From NCBI GenBank assembly GCA_963578805.1, contig CAUZDY010000007.1:1-64000 (forward strand): a DNA stretch of 64,000 bases, given 5' to 3'. The position numbers were made by a program, and so were the translations under genes. This DNA is from CAUZIB01 sp963578805 (GTDB taxonomy: Bacteria > Acidobacteriota > Vicinamibacteria > Vicinamibacterales > UBA8438). Every line of letters starts with the position of its first letter. Position 1 is the first letter of the stretch. This document shows positions 55,582 through 64,000 of the stretch, one piece after another. Below the pieces are notes generated by a model. It was given only the letters and a program-made list of their open reading frames with translations, did no database searches and was not told where the DNA came from.

Positions 55582-55746
55582 ATGCTGACTGAGAAGCAGA
55601 CGGCCGTAGTACTTCTGGAGTGGGAGAACCTCCAGAACGCACCGTGCTTTTAATCAGATAACCTGCAAGCTGTAATGGAGAAGGCCGGAGTCGTGGACCA
55701 GTCTGATGTTTCGCTTCTCGAAGACGTCGCACGGTCCGAAGCCTAG
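55582..55746 (+). pseudogene. Possible remnant of a cysteine-hydrolase (isochorismatase-like) gene
   Basis: From ATG 55582 the frame reads LTEKQTAVVLLEWENLQNAP, hits TAA, and continues in the same frame with NLQAVMEKAGVVDQSDVSLL to a TAG at 55744-55746. The first part resembles the start of isochorismatase-fold hydrolases, in which the usual text is tAllvIdwQN, with the catalytic Asp replaced by Glu. No other part of the domain is found. This is a weak call based on a short stretch. Confidence 0.25.
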
Positions 55747-55777
55747 ACAGCTCGTCACAGATGGAGGTTGCCGTCGG

Positions 55778-55827
55778 TCGAGGATACCGTTCCAGTCATC
55801 TATCGAGGATACCGTTCCACTCATCTA
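55778..55827 (+). repeat. Tandem duplication of 25 bases across the ppiA stop
   Basis: Two copies of a 25-base unit (55778-55802 and 55803-55827) differ at one base (G795 versus C820). They begin TCGAGGATACCGTTCCA. The unit is not a multiple of three, so the second copy changes the frame and the ppiA stop (TGA at 55796-55798, minus strand) lies inside the duplication. Confidence 0.85.
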
Positions 55828-56383
55828 TCTGCTGCTTCTGCGATGTGAGAAGCGAAGACGGGTCACCTTCGATGACGATCGTCGTCATTACATCGCCTTG
55901 GGCGATGGCATCGACGATACTCTGACCGTCCGACACCTTGCCGAAGATCGAGTGTTTGTCGTCGAGATGAGGGGTGGGTCCGTGAGTGATGAAGAACTGG
56001 CTCCCATTTGTACCTGGTCCTGCGTTTGCCATCGACAAAATGCCGGCCGAGGTATGCCGAAGCGAAGGGCTGAACTCGTCCGCGAAGTTGTAGCCTGGGC
56101 CTCCGCGTCCGGAACCGGTTGGATCGCCACCTTGAACCATGAAATTTGGGATGACACGGTGAAATGTTAGACCGTCGTAGTAGCCCCGCTGCGCCAAGTT
56201 CACGAAGTTTGCAACCGTCAGCGGCGCTTCGACCGGAAAGAGCGCGACACGGATATCACCCTTGTCGGTTTTAAATACGGCCGTCAGGTCGCTTGTTTGG
56301 GTGGCTTCGATTGACATTACGGTGGAACCTCCAGCGAGCGCTGCCACAACGGCAGCTATGGTTAGTAATCTTGTAGCCTGCAT
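55796..56383 (-). CDS. Exported cyclophilin-type peptidyl-prolyl isomerase
   Basis: The protein catalyses cis-trans isomerisation of prolyl bonds in the periplasm. A signal peptide (about 1-26) is followed by the cyclophilin domain with VANFVNLAQRGYYDGLTFHR, VIPNFMVQGGDPTGSGRGGP, GILSMANAGPGTNGSQFFIT and DDKHSIFGKV. The active-site Arg, Phe, Met, Gln and His residues are present; the Trp of human cyclophilin A is His, as in other bacterial members. Length is 195 residues. The last residues (IDEWNGILDR) come from a tandem duplication that supplies the stop. Confidence 0.92.
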   Translation of the reverse strand: MQATRLLTIAAVVAALAGGSTVMSIEATQTSDLTAVFKTDKGDIRVALFPVEAPLTVANFVNLAQRGYYDGLTFHRVIPNFMVQGGDPTGSGRGGPGYNFADEFSPSLRHTSAGILSMANAGPGTNGSQFFITHGPTPHLDDKHSIFGKVSDGQSIVDAIAQGDVMTTIVIEGDPSSLLTSQKQQIDEWNGILDR

Positions 56384-56432
56384 GTGTCCTCCCTTTCTCG
56401 ACGATCACCTTAGCACATAGAATCCAATCACT

Positions 56433-57704
56433 ATGCTCAATCCTTTCGTTGACTGGCTGTTGCGGCAGGGTCTCGACGACAACACGGTGATCCTCGTGAG
56501 TGCGGTGGTTCAGGTCGTCCTTGTTCTGATGCTTGCCGCGATTGCCGATTTTATCGCCAAGCGTGTCGTTGTGCGTGGCCTGGAGACACTCTCGAGAGGT
56601 TCGGTCTCGGTATGGGATGACATCATCATCAAGCGCCGGGTGCCACACCGTCTCTCGCGTTTGGCGCCGGCACTGATCATCTACCTGCTCGCCGTTCCGC
56701 TGCTTGAGGGGTATGACCTCTCCATACTTATCGTCAGGCGAGTCGTTCTCATCTACATGGTAATCGTCGCATCACTGGCGCTCGACGGCTTGCTGAACGC
56801 GATGGTCGATATTTTACGGCCGTCCACATTCGCACGCGATCTTCCGGTCAAGAGCATCATCCAGGTGACCAAACTCGTTCTTTACGGCGTCGCGACCATT
56901 GCGGTGATCTCACTGGTCGTCGGTCAGTCACCAGGCCTACTGCTCGGCGGTCTTGGCGCGATGACGGCCGTGTTGATGTTGGTGTTCAAGGATCCGATAT
57001 TGGGGCTGGTTGCGGGCATCCAGCTCTCGGCCAACAGTATGCTGGCGCGCGGCGACTGGATCGAGATGCCGAAGTACGGCGCCGACGGCGACGTGCTGGA
57101 AGTTTCGCTGACGACCGTCAAGGTTCAGAATTGGGACAAAACGATCACAACGATCCCAACCTACGCGCTGATTACGGATTCGTTCAAGAATTGGCGCGGG
57201 ATGTCCGAGTCCAAAGGGCGGCGGATCAAGCGCGCCATTCACATTGATATCAGTTCGATTCGCTTTTGCGACCAGGTAATGCTCGAGCGCTTCTCGAAGA
57301 TCAGGCACCTCGCTTCCTATCTGGAGCAGAAGCGACAGGAGACGACGAACTGGAACACTGCGCGCGACCTCGACTCGACGGACCTGATCAACGGTCGTTG
57401 CCTGACCAACGTGGGCACCTTTAGAGCCTATGTCGTCGCCTATCTGCGCAGCCACCCGATGATTAATCAGGATATGACGTTCCTCGTGCGACAGCTTGCG
57501 CCGACCGACCGTGGCTTACCTATCGAAATCTACGTGTTTAGCCGCGATCAGGAGTGGAGTAACTACGAGGCGATTCAGTCCGATATCTTCGACCACGTAC
57601 TGGCGATAGCACCCGCCTTCGACCTGCGTATCTATCAGGGTCCCTCTGGTGGTGATATACGAGATCTGCTAAATGCACGTTTTAGGAACCTAGTAGATTC
57701 CTAG
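56433..57704 (+). CDS. Mechanosensitive ion channel, MscS family (YbdG-like)
   Basis: The protein has four to five membrane helices, then the pore-lining helix and beta domain. LLLGGLGAMTAVLMLVFKDP, ILGLVAGIQLSANSMLARGD and WIEMPKYGADGDVLEVSLTT are the MscS core. The larger C-terminal part, with NVGTFRAYVVAYLRSHP and IEIYVFSRDQEWSNYEAIQ, places it in the YbdG (miniconductance) branch, which responds to hyperosmotic rather than hypo-osmotic stress in E. coli. Length is 423 residues. Divergent from the isomerase gene. Confidence 0.92.
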   Translation: MLNPFVDWLLRQGLDDNTVILVSAVVQVVLVLMLAAIADFIAKRVVVRGLETLSRGSVSVWDDIIIKRRVPHRLSRLAPALIIYLLAVPLLEGYDLSILIVRRVVLIYMVIVASLALDGLLNAMVDILRPSTFARDLPVKSIIQVTKLVLYGVATIAVISLVVGQSPGLLLGGLGAMTAVLMLVFKDPILGLVAGIQLSANSMLARGDWIEMPKYGADGDVLEVSLTTVKVQNWDKTITTIPTYALITDSFKNWRGMSESKGRRIKRAIHIDISSIRFCDQVMLERFSKIRHLASYLEQKRQETTNWNTARDLDSTDLINGRCLTNVGTFRAYVVAYLRSHPMINQDMTFLVRQLAPTDRGLPIEIYVFSRDQEWSNYEAIQSDIFDHVLAIAPAFDLRIYQGPSGGDIRDLLNARFRNLVDS

Positions 57705-57733
57705 GCCGGCACTCATCCGAAAGTCGTGGGCGA

Positions 57734-59551
57734 TCACCTCTTCGTTGTGCGGCGTTGGTTGGCCGACAAGGTTCGTTTTCGAAGGCGTATCGTCTTTGGC
57801 GTGGTCTCTACTAACTCGTCAACGTTGATGAACTCGATGGCCTGCTCAAGGTTTAGCACGCGTGGCGGCACCAGGCGGATTCCCTCCTCGGCGGTCGACG
57901 AGCGCATGTTGTTGAGCTTCTTTTCCTTGGCGACATTGACATCCATGTCGTCCGGTCTCGCGTTCTCTCCGATGATCATCCCTTCATAGGCCGCTATGCC
58001 GGGCTCGATGAAAATCTCCCCGCGTTCCTGGAGGTTGTACAGCGCAAAGGCGGTCGCCCTGCCGGTGCGGTCCGCCACCAGGACACCGCTTGGCCGTCCG
58101 GCGATCGGACCATGCCACGGCTCCCACCCGCTAAAGAGGTGGTTTAGAATTCCGGTGCCACGGGTGTCGGTAAGAAACTGCGATCGGAACCCGATCAAGC
58201 CGCGGGTCGGAATCCTGAATTCGAGCCGGACGCGACCACTCCCGTGGTTGACCATCTTGGTCATCGTGGCTCGCCGCGTGCCTAGGCTCGCGATCACGAC
58301 ACCTTGGAATTCCTCGGCGACATCGATCACTAACTCCTCGACTGGCTCTTCGGTGCCTCCCGAGACAGATCGAGTCACAATTTGAGGGCGTGAGACCTGC
58401 AGCTCATACCCCTCCCGCCGCATCATTTCGATGAGGATCGATAGTTGCAGCTCACCGCGTCCGATGACCTTAAACTGATCGGCAGAGTCGGTGTCCTCCA
58501 CCCGGATTGACACGTTGCCGATCAATTCTCGGTCTAACCGGTCGCGCAGGTTGCGCGAGGTCACGTACTGACCGTCGATTCCGGACATCGGCGAGGTGTT
58601 GACCCCAAAAACCATCGAGACCGTCGGCTCGTCAATGTGAACCGGCGGAATAGGTGCTTGGTGTTCCGGGTCGGTGATCGTCTCGCCGATTGTAATGTCA
58701 CTGAGACCCGCAAGGCAGACGATATCGCCCGCAGTGGCATGGTCAACAACGACTCGCTTGAGCCCGTCGAACTTGAATAATTTCGTGACGCGCGTGCGCT
58801 GGACGTTACCGTCAAGCTTGGCGACTGCCACCGAATCTCCGACACGCACCGTGCCGTTGAAGATGCGTCCGATTGCGATTCGACCGAGATAGTCGCTCGA
58901 GTCAAGGTTGGCGACCAGCAGCTGGAGTGGTTCGTCGCTCGCCCCGCTCGGCGGACGCACGTGCGCGACAATCGCCTCGAAGAGTGGTCTGAGATCGTGT
59001 CCAGGTTGGGCCACATTTACGGTCGCGGTGCCGGCCTTGGCGTTAGTGTAGAGCACCGGAAAGTCGATCTGGTCGTCTCTGGCGTCCAGGTCGATGAAAA
59101 GGTCGTACACCTCGTTTAGCACTTCCGCCGATCGGGCGTCCTGACGGTCGATTTTGTTGACGACGACAATGGGAGGTAGACCGCGTTCGAGTGCTTTTCG
59201 TAAGACGAAGCGAGTCTGAGGCAAGGGGCCTTCAGATGCATCGACCAGCAGCAGCACACCGTCGACCATCGTGAGGGTGCGTTCAACCTCCCCACCGAAA
59301 TCAGCGTGGCCTGGGGTGTCAACGATATTGATCGTCAGGTTCCCGTATTGCACGGCTGTGTTCTTGGCCATGATTGTGATGCCGCGCTCGCGTTCGAGCT
59401 CAATATTGTCGAGCGCCCGCTCGGCGACACGCTCGTTCGCACGAAAAACACCGCTTTGGTGCAGCAACGCATCGACCAACGTGGTCTTCCCGTGGTCGAC
59501 GTGCGCAATGATGGCCACATTGCGTATAAGGGAATTTGCGACGGTAGACAT
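57734..59551 (-). CDS. typA: Ribosome-associated GTPase TypA/BipA
   Basis: TypA is an EF-G-like GTPase involved in 50S assembly, notably under cold stress. The GTP motifs are AHVDHGKTTLVDALL (16-30), RGITIMAKN, DTPGHADFGGEV and NKIDRQDAR. The C-terminal part has SVSGGTEEPVEELVIDV and the specific TypA end with PTRGLIGFRSQFLTDTRGTG. ATG 59551 gives 605 residues, as expected; a longer open frame to 59785 has no homology. It ends about 30 bases from the convergent channel gene. Confidence 0.95.
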   Translation of the reverse strand: MSTVANSLIRNVAIIAHVDHGKTTLVDALLHQSGVFRANERVAERALDNIELERERGITIMAKNTAVQYGNLTINIVDTPGHADFGGEVERTLTMVDGVLLLVDASEGPLPQTRFVLRKALERGLPPIVVVNKIDRQDARSAEVLNEVYDLFIDLDARDDQIDFPVLYTNAKAGTATVNVAQPGHDLRPLFEAIVAHVRPPSGASDEPLQLLVANLDSSDYLGRIAIGRIFNGTVRVGDSVAVAKLDGNVQRTRVTKLFKFDGLKRVVVDHATAGDIVCLAGLSDITIGETITDPEHQAPIPPVHIDEPTVSMVFGVNTSPMSGIDGQYVTSRNLRDRLDRELIGNVSIRVEDTDSADQFKVIGRGELQLSILIEMMRREGYELQVSRPQIVTRSVSGGTEEPVEELVIDVAEEFQGVVIASLGTRRATMTKMVNHGSGRVRLEFRIPTRGLIGFRSQFLTDTRGTGILNHLFSGWEPWHGPIAGRPSGVLVADRTGRATAFALYNLQERGEIFIEPGIAAYEGMIIGENARPDDMDVNVAKEKKLNNMRSSTAEEGIRLVPPRVLNLEQAIEFINVDELVETTPKTIRLRKRTLSANQRRTTKR

Positions 59552-59821
59552 CCCACCATTATCGCGGAACCGGCGGGCGCCGTCTGTAGGCGACAGTGGA
59601 TCCAACGCTGAATCCAGCACAACTGGGAGCCGATCTTGTAGATGAAGCCCTAAACGGAGGGGTGTGTAACATCGACGACTGCATCCATGCTTACGGATGC
59701 AGATGAACCAGTCCACCACGCCGACGCCACTGGAACTCTTTGACCACGAGCAGTCCGGCGGCTCCGTAGCCGCCCCTTGGCTCACAGAAGGTGGGACTGA
59801 AGATTTGCCACACTCAGCGGG

Positions 59822-61015
59822 CTATTTGTATTTGGACGGCCAAACAACGCCCTGGTAGCTCCCTCTAGTGACCGACCCGATTCCTTTGTAATGGAATTTT
59901 TGCACCCGTCTCCCCTCGAACGTTTCGGTGGTGAAGATATTTCCCCGGGAGTCGGTGGCGATGCTGTGCGCACCGTAGAACTGACCGGGCTGACGCCCGC
60001 CATCGCCGAAGCTGGTCAGCACCTCCAGCGTGTCACGATTCAGAATATGGATACGCTCGTTCACGCCGTCGGCCAGATACAGGTATGTTTGCCACTGGTC
60101 ACGGGAGAAGGCGAGATCCCAGACGGCACCGGCGCCGAGTGTCTCTTTTTCGATGAATTGTTCCTTAACGAACGTTCCGTCTGGTTGAAAGACCTGAATC
60201 CGGTTGTTTACTCGGTCGCACACATATACGAGACGGTCGACTGACAGCTCGGCACAGTGCACCGGGTTGCGGAATTGCTGGGCCGGCGGAGCGTTAGGGT
60301 CATAGCGCCCCAGGTCGGCGTCATCGGGCTGATTGCCGTAGGCGCCCCAAAAGCGCTTGAATTCTCCGTTGTCCGCGTCGATGACGACGACTCGCTTGTT
60401 CAGGTATCCGTCTGAAACGTACACCTCGTTCTCCAGCGGGTCGACGAACACCTTGGCCACGCGGCCAAAATTATTATTGTCGTTGCTTCCGGCGTTGGCT
60501 CCCGACCGCCCGACCTGCTGCAGAAAGCGCCCGTCTCGTGTGAACTTCAGGATATGTGCGTCGTTCTCGCCGTTGCCACCGATCCAGATATTACCGTGCT
60601 GGTCGAACGCGAGACCGTGATTTGACTCGGGCCACTCGTACCCCTGCCCCGGACCACCCCAGGAGCCGACGAGGTTGCCGGCAGGATCGAATTCGAGAAC
60701 CGGTGGAGCTGGCTCACAACACTCTCGCGCGTTACCACGGGCCGCCGGCGCCTCTCCTGCGGAGACCGAGCCGGGTCGGTGAATAATGAAGACGTGGTCC
60801 CGTGCGTCGACCGCGACGCCAATCGTCATACCCATCACCCAGTGGTTGGGAAGTGGCTTAGGCCACAGCGGGTCGACGACGAACATCGGCGCTTCCACAC
60901 CGCCCTGCGCTTGCGCAACCGCTGTCTGGTCGACGACCGATTGGCCGAGACCGAGCGCGGCAATCAGAGCAACGAACGCTAGGCCAATAAGCAGGTCATG
61001 CTTGCGCTTTCCCAT
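59822..61015 (-). CDS. Exported NHL-repeat beta-propeller protein
   Basis: A signal peptide (residues about 8-33) precedes a six-bladed NHL-type propeller, with SNHGLAFDQHGNIWIGG, FVDPLENEVYVSDGYLNKRV, DLAFSRDQWQTYLYLADGVN and HSIATDSRGNIFTTETFEG. Proteins of this type often act as lyases (peptidyl-hydroxyglycine lyase-like) or binding scaffolds; no catalytic site can be assigned with confidence. ATG 61015 is used because of a GGGGAGG about 10 bases upstream. Length 397 residues. If a lyase, it could partner a PHM-like monooxygenase such as the one at 39491. Confidence 0.75.
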   Translation of the reverse strand: MGKRKHDLLIGLAFVALIAALGLGQSVVDQTAVAQAQGGVEAPMFVVDPLWPKPLPNHWVMGMTIGVAVDARDHVFIIHRPGSVSAGEAPAARGNARECCEPAPPVLEFDPAGNLVGSWGGPGQGYEWPESNHGLAFDQHGNIWIGGNGENDAHILKFTRDGRFLQQVGRSGANAGSNDNNNFGRVAKVFVDPLENEVYVSDGYLNKRVVVIDADNGEFKRFWGAYGNQPDDADLGRYDPNAPPAQQFRNPVHCAELSVDRLVYVCDRVNNRIQVFQPDGTFVKEQFIEKETLGAGAVWDLAFSRDQWQTYLYLADGVNERIHILNRDTLEVLTSFGDGGRQPGQFYGAHSIATDSRGNIFTTETFEGRRVQKFHYKGIGSVTRGSYQGVVWPSKYK

Positions 61016-61290
61016 TCTCGTCGCCTCCCCGATCGAAATCCAGCACAATGCTGGAAAACCTCTTGCGAACAGGTGCAAGATTGCCATGACTGACTGGAAA
61101 CTGCAACACTCGTTCTGAGGTTAGCGTCGCCGTGTCGGGCGACTGCCTTGCGATGAAACGACGAACGTTGGGTGGTTCACTTCCGGGTAAACTTCGACAC
61201 TTGACCTGTTGCGCGGTTGCCAATGTCTGGATTCGTATCTTGGTTGAGCCCTGCCGCTTCTGGAACATACTTATAGGGAGATGCACCACT

Positions 61291-61578
61291 TTACAAACCA
61301 ACGATGGCGGCGACCCGGTCGAGTGCACACCATTGCGATGGCGTGATGTCTGCGATCTCTGGACCGTGTCTCTCGAGTGACACAACCGCCGAGCGTAGCA
61401 TGCCCGCCTTTTGGGTTAACGACATTACGGTCGGGCCACGCTCCTCGCCTAGCTTACGGATCACGTCACCGACATGGCAAGACCTGACCAGTATCGTTTT
61501 GTCTTCCGATACCGAGCTCGCCGAAAGCGGCGCAACGGTGTTGTTTGGAGTCAGCCTGACGGAGAAAAGGCGAGGCAA
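61291..61578 (-). CDS. Small XRE-like helix-turn-helix protein (possibly a remnant)
   Basis: In the ~640-base gap between two exported-protein genes, one minus-strand frame reads VGDVIRKLGEERGPTVMSLT, then KAGMLRSAVVSLERHGPEI and a C-terminal ALDRVAAIVGL. This resembles an XRE helix-turn-helix, with its helix 2-turn-helix 3. The only start is TTG 61578, with no clear ribosome-binding site. It could be a small regulator or the leftover of one. The rest of the gap (61016-61290 and 61579-61652) shows nothing recognisable. Confidence 0.4.
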   Translation of the reverse strand: MPRLFSVRLTPNNTVAPLSASSVSEDKTILVRSCHVGDVIRKLGEERGPTVMSLTQKAGMLRSAVVSLERHGPEIADITPSQWCALDRVAAIVGL

Positions 61579-61652
61579 CTACTGAAATTTTAAGAGTCCT
61601 ATCGGGTTGTGCCGGTCACCCGCTAACTCGCCACGGTATACTTTTTCCTACA

Positions 61653-62888
61653 ATGACATTGAAAATCATTCGATCGGTCTCGATTCTCGTCCTCATGGTG
61701 TGGACGGTCGGTGTTCCCGTGGCGATTGCCCAGGATTGGCCACAGTGGCGAGGACCGAATCGTGATGGCGCTGTGCAGACTTTCAACCTACCGAGTTCCT
61801 GGCCTGACGCGTTGACCGAGCAGTGGACGGTTGAGGTCGGACTCGGTTATGGAACACCAGTTATTGTCGGCGACCGGATCTATATGTTCACGCGTCAAGA
61901 TGGTGATGAAGTGATGCTCGCCATGAACGTCGACACCGGCGAAGTCTTATGGCGTTCCAGTTATCCTGCACCCTTCGAGATGATGCCTGCGGCGGCGCGG
62001 CACGGTGCGGGGCCAAAGTCGACACCGACATTTGCAGACGGCCGGTTATTTACGCTGGGGATGAGCGGAATCGTCACCGCATGGGACAGCGAAACGGGGC
62101 AGCAACTGTGGCAGATGGAGGCGCCGCCAGTTCAGCCGACGTATCACACGGCTATGTCACCGGTGGTCGACGGAGACAGGATGGTCGTGCATATCGGGGG
62201 CCAGGACGACGGCGCACTAACCGCGTTTGACGTCGCGACCGGCGAGGTTCGCTGGAACTGGGATGGCGATGGACCAGCGTACGGATCTCCGATTGTGGTT
62301 GAACTGGAGGGGACGCGCCAGGTGGTGACATTTACACAGGAGCACATGGTGGGTGTGGCTCTCGAAACCGGAGTACTTTTGTGGAGTCGGCCCTTTGTGA
62401 CGCCATCGACAACGACGTCTCAGACACCGATTCTCTACAACGGCCAGCTCGTCGAAGCGGGGCGCGGCAACGGCATTACGCTCTTTCGTGTTGTGAACGA
62501 GGGGACGGCGTGGACGACCGAAGATGTCTGGCACACCGATGAGGTGTCGTTGCATATGACCAACGGCGTTGTCGCCGATGGTGTGCTGTATGGCCTGTCG
62601 CATCTCAATAGTGGTCAGTATTTCGGTCTTGATCTCGATGCCGGTCAGGTACTGTGGACCAGCGATCCTCGCCAGGCTGAGAACGCTGCAGTACTCCGGG
62701 TTGGCGACACGATTTTCTCACTCGAAAATGACGCGGAACTCCTGGTGCTCGGCGCCAGTCGGAGTGAGTTCGAGCCTCTGGAGCGTTACGAGGTGGCCAC
62801 CAGTGCGACCTGGGCTCAGCCGACGCTTCGTGGTAATCGGCTGTATATCAAGGACGTATCGTCGCTGAAGCTCTGGACCTTCGAGTGA
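61653..62888 (+). CDS. Exported PQQ-like beta-propeller protein
   Basis: A signal peptide (to about residue 26) is followed by the mature start QDWPQWRGPNRDGAVQTFNL, typical of a large family of secreted PQQ-like (pyrrolo-quinoline) propellers common in Acidobacteriota and Planctomycetota. Blade motifs ALNVDTGEVLW-type repeats appear as MNVDTGEVLWRSSYP, WDSETGQQLWQMEAP and FDVATGEVRWNWDGD. The Ca/PQQ-site residues of true dehydrogenases were not identified, so a binding or scaffold role is as likely as catalysis. Length 411 residues. Confidence 0.8.
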   Translation: MTLKIIRSVSILVLMVWTVGVPVAIAQDWPQWRGPNRDGAVQTFNLPSSWPDALTEQWTVEVGLGYGTPVIVGDRIYMFTRQDGDEVMLAMNVDTGEVLWRSSYPAPFEMMPAAARHGAGPKSTPTFADGRLFTLGMSGIVTAWDSETGQQLWQMEAPPVQPTYHTAMSPVVDGDRMVVHIGGQDDGALTAFDVATGEVRWNWDGDGPAYGSPIVVELEGTRQVVTFTQEHMVGVALETGVLLWSRPFVTPSTTTSQTPILYNGQLVEAGRGNGITLFRVVNEGTAWTTEDVWHTDEVSLHMTNGVVADGVLYGLSHLNSGQYFGLDLDAGQVLWTSDPRQAENAAVLRVGDTIFSLENDAELLVLGASRSEFEPLERYEVATSATWAQPTLRGNRLYIKDVSSLKLWTFE

Positions 62889-62982
62889 AGGTGCTGGGGT
62901 CATTAGTTGTCAGGGAAAAGAATACCATGCATCCACGCATCCGCCGAGAGCGTGTTGGTTGTTAGCCGGAACGGGAGGAAAG

Positions 62983-63465
62983 ATGCGAATCGTCGTCTGC
63001 GCGCTGTTGATGGGGAGTGTCGCGCTCGGAGGGTGCGCGGGTGAGTCTCAGGAGTCGCCGTTTCGCCCTGTGGCCAGCGTCAGCCAGCTGATGTCGACGA
63101 TGATTGACCCGGCAGCTGACGTGGTGTGGGACGCCGTCGGAACCGTCATCAGCGACGACGGCATTGAGCACTGGGAGCCAGAAACAGATCAAGAGTGGGC
63201 CGCAGTACTGAGCGCGGCCATGACCGTCACCGAATCTGCCAATCTGCTGATGATCGGAGACCGCGCCAGAGACCAGGAAACCTGGATGCGGATGGCGCAA
63301 GCGATGGTCGCCGCGGGACAACTTGCCATCGAGGCAGCCGAGAATCGAGACGTCGAGGCGATCTATGGGGTTGGAGAGGCAGTCTACAATGCGTGCGACA
63401 GTTGTCACACTCTGTATTGGATAGGTGATGCGGACCGCGGTAAGGTTCGGGAGGGGAATCCCTAG
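62983..63465 (+). CDS. Haem c lipoprotein, class II cytochrome-like
   Basis: The signal peptide ends LGGCAG, so a lipoprotein is predicted. The mature protein is helical and has one haem c site, CDSCH, near residues 138-142 close to the C-terminus. That placement is typical of class II (cytochrome c'-type) four-helix proteins. ATG 62983 lies behind GGGAGG and is preferred over an earlier start at 62959. Length 160 residues. It follows the PQQ-like propeller by about 95 bases and might accept electrons from it or from a neighbour. Confidence 0.8.
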   Translation: MRIVVCALLMGSVALGGCAGESQESPFRPVASVSQLMSTMIDPAADVVWDAVGTVISDDGIEHWEPETDQEWAAVLSAAMTVTESANLLMIGDRARDQETWMRMAQAMVAAGQLAIEAAENRDVEAIYGVGEAVYNACDSCHTLYWIGDADRGKVREGNP

Positions 63466-63493
63466 CCTCCGCCGGGGTAGCCTTCCCGCTAGT

Positions 63494-63516
63494 AGAGCGG
63501 CCTTCGTGGCCACTCT
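63494..63516 (+). terminator. Strong hairpin after the haem lipoprotein gene
   Basis: AGAGCGGCC (63494-63502) pairs with GGCCACTCT (63508-63516) across the loop TTCGT, with one C-A mismatch. The loop contains UUCG, which makes very stable hairpins. There is no T-run after it, so termination by this alone is uncertain. The rest of 63466-63790 shows no gene. Confidence 0.45.
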
Positions 63517-63790
63517 AATGACTCTATCCAGGAATAGCCGGCTTAATGGTGGACGATTCGAGCGACCTTGGGCTGGCCTTTCCCTTCGGTGCCGTGGCAC
63601 GGACGTCGGGTGTCACGGTTCTGGCGGTGAGAACCGTGGACGGCGCCAGAAGCTGAGAAATGACTACTGTCAGGCCCGGGGTTTAAGGTGCGATTTAGCT
63701 ACGTGTAAATCTTGCCTCCACAGAGCGCAAAATTGCGGTATACTGGCGCGCCCGGACGCCCTTGACTAGTCCGGAAGGGGGATGTTTTTG

Positions 63791-64000
63791 ATGAGCACCA
63801 GGACACGTGGTATTTTTCGAAACGGAGTGCTTGCGGTGGTGGCCGCTGTGGTCGCAACCGTTGTGACCTTGACGGTTCAGCCGCTGGCTGGCCAAACTAC
63901 ATACCGGGCTGAGCGGACGGCAGATGGTCGGCCAGATCTGAACGGAATTTGGCAGGCGATCGGTGCCTCGCACTGGGATATCGAGGGCCATGCCGCTCGT
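63791..64000 (+). CDS. Exported protein of the PDLNGIW family, N-terminal part (runs off the right edge)
   Basis: ATG 63791 (alternative ATG 63782) starts a protein with a signal peptide of about 36 residues (VVAAVVATVVTLTVQPLAGQ) and a mature N-terminus RTADGRPDLNGIWQAIGAS. This is the same secreted family as the gene at 46375-47412. A GGGGG ribosome-binding site lies 9-10 bases upstream of 63791. The gene is open to the window end, so its length is unknown. Confidence 0.75.
   Translation, partial: MSTRTRGIFRNGVLAVVAAVVATVVTLTVQPLAGQTTYRAERTADGRPDLNGIWQAIGASHWDIEGHAAR

Noticed and set aside
55706..56170. 154-residue plus-strand frame over the cyclophilin gene
   Set aside because: It is antisense to a well-supported cyclophilin and has no family features.
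59552..59785. Open frame extending typA by 78 residues
   Set aside because: The sequence is not protein-like and TypA homology begins exactly at ATG 59551.

Overview
The window looks like one continuous piece of a moderately GC-rich, Gram-negative bacterial chromosome. The best guess is Acidobacteriota, class Vicinamibacteria or a close relative. This is inference, resting on: an LPS-assembly lipoprotein gene (lptE); a bacillithiol gene (bshC); a DUF1844 gene; the order hrcA-grpE-dnaJ-prmA-rsmE; and many secreted PQQ, haem and NHL proteins of the kind common in that group. No ribosomal RNA or marker tree was available to confirm it.

Bases 1-13052 (plus strand) are a dense housekeeping run. 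It opens with the end of plsX and the fatty-acid synthesis genes fabD-fabG-acpP-fabF. A complete electron-transfer-flavoprotein module follows (etfB, etfA, ETF:quinone oxidoreductase), then a DUF374 acyltransferase, a histone-deacetylase-like hydrolase, leuS, lptE and holA. Bases 13038-26516 (minus strand) read back from bshC and an XdhC-family gene through hrcA-grpE-dnaJ-prmA-rsmE, a Ser/Thr kinase, ilvE, recX and alaS to an S4-domain gene and rpsT. Between alaS and the S4 gene lies a broken lytic transglycosylase. Bases 26530-38535 hold a pseudokinase with PEGA repeats, carA-carB, a dead ComEC-like fragment, mazG, DUF1844, a metallo-beta-lactamase-fold hydrolase, ribF and cysS.

From 39025 the character changes. 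After tRNA-Gly and tRNA-Cys comes a roughly 3-kb segment bounded by a second, decayed copy of the tRNA-Cys 3' half (42145-42192). It carries a haem/copper monooxygenase-like protein and two small secreted proteins, and no integrase. Beyond it the window is mainly exported proteins: a polysaccharide deacetylase, a frameshifted PQQ dehydrogenase, an M19 dipeptidase and an internally deleted relative of it, a sugar dehydrogenase fused to two carboxymuconolactone-decarboxylase domains, haem lipoproteins, and NHL or PQQ-like propellers. A few housekeeping genes (nat, ppiA, a YbdG-like mscS, typA) are mixed in.

Points most worth a second look: the tRNA-Cys-bounded segment with a gutted dipeptidase next to it; prmA, which follows dnaJ in the same reading frame across one TGA with no canonical start for its N-terminal part; the pseudokinase-PEGA membrane protein; the ComEC and lytic-transglycosylase remnants; and the RnfD-like membrane protein with a four-fold C-x7-C tail.
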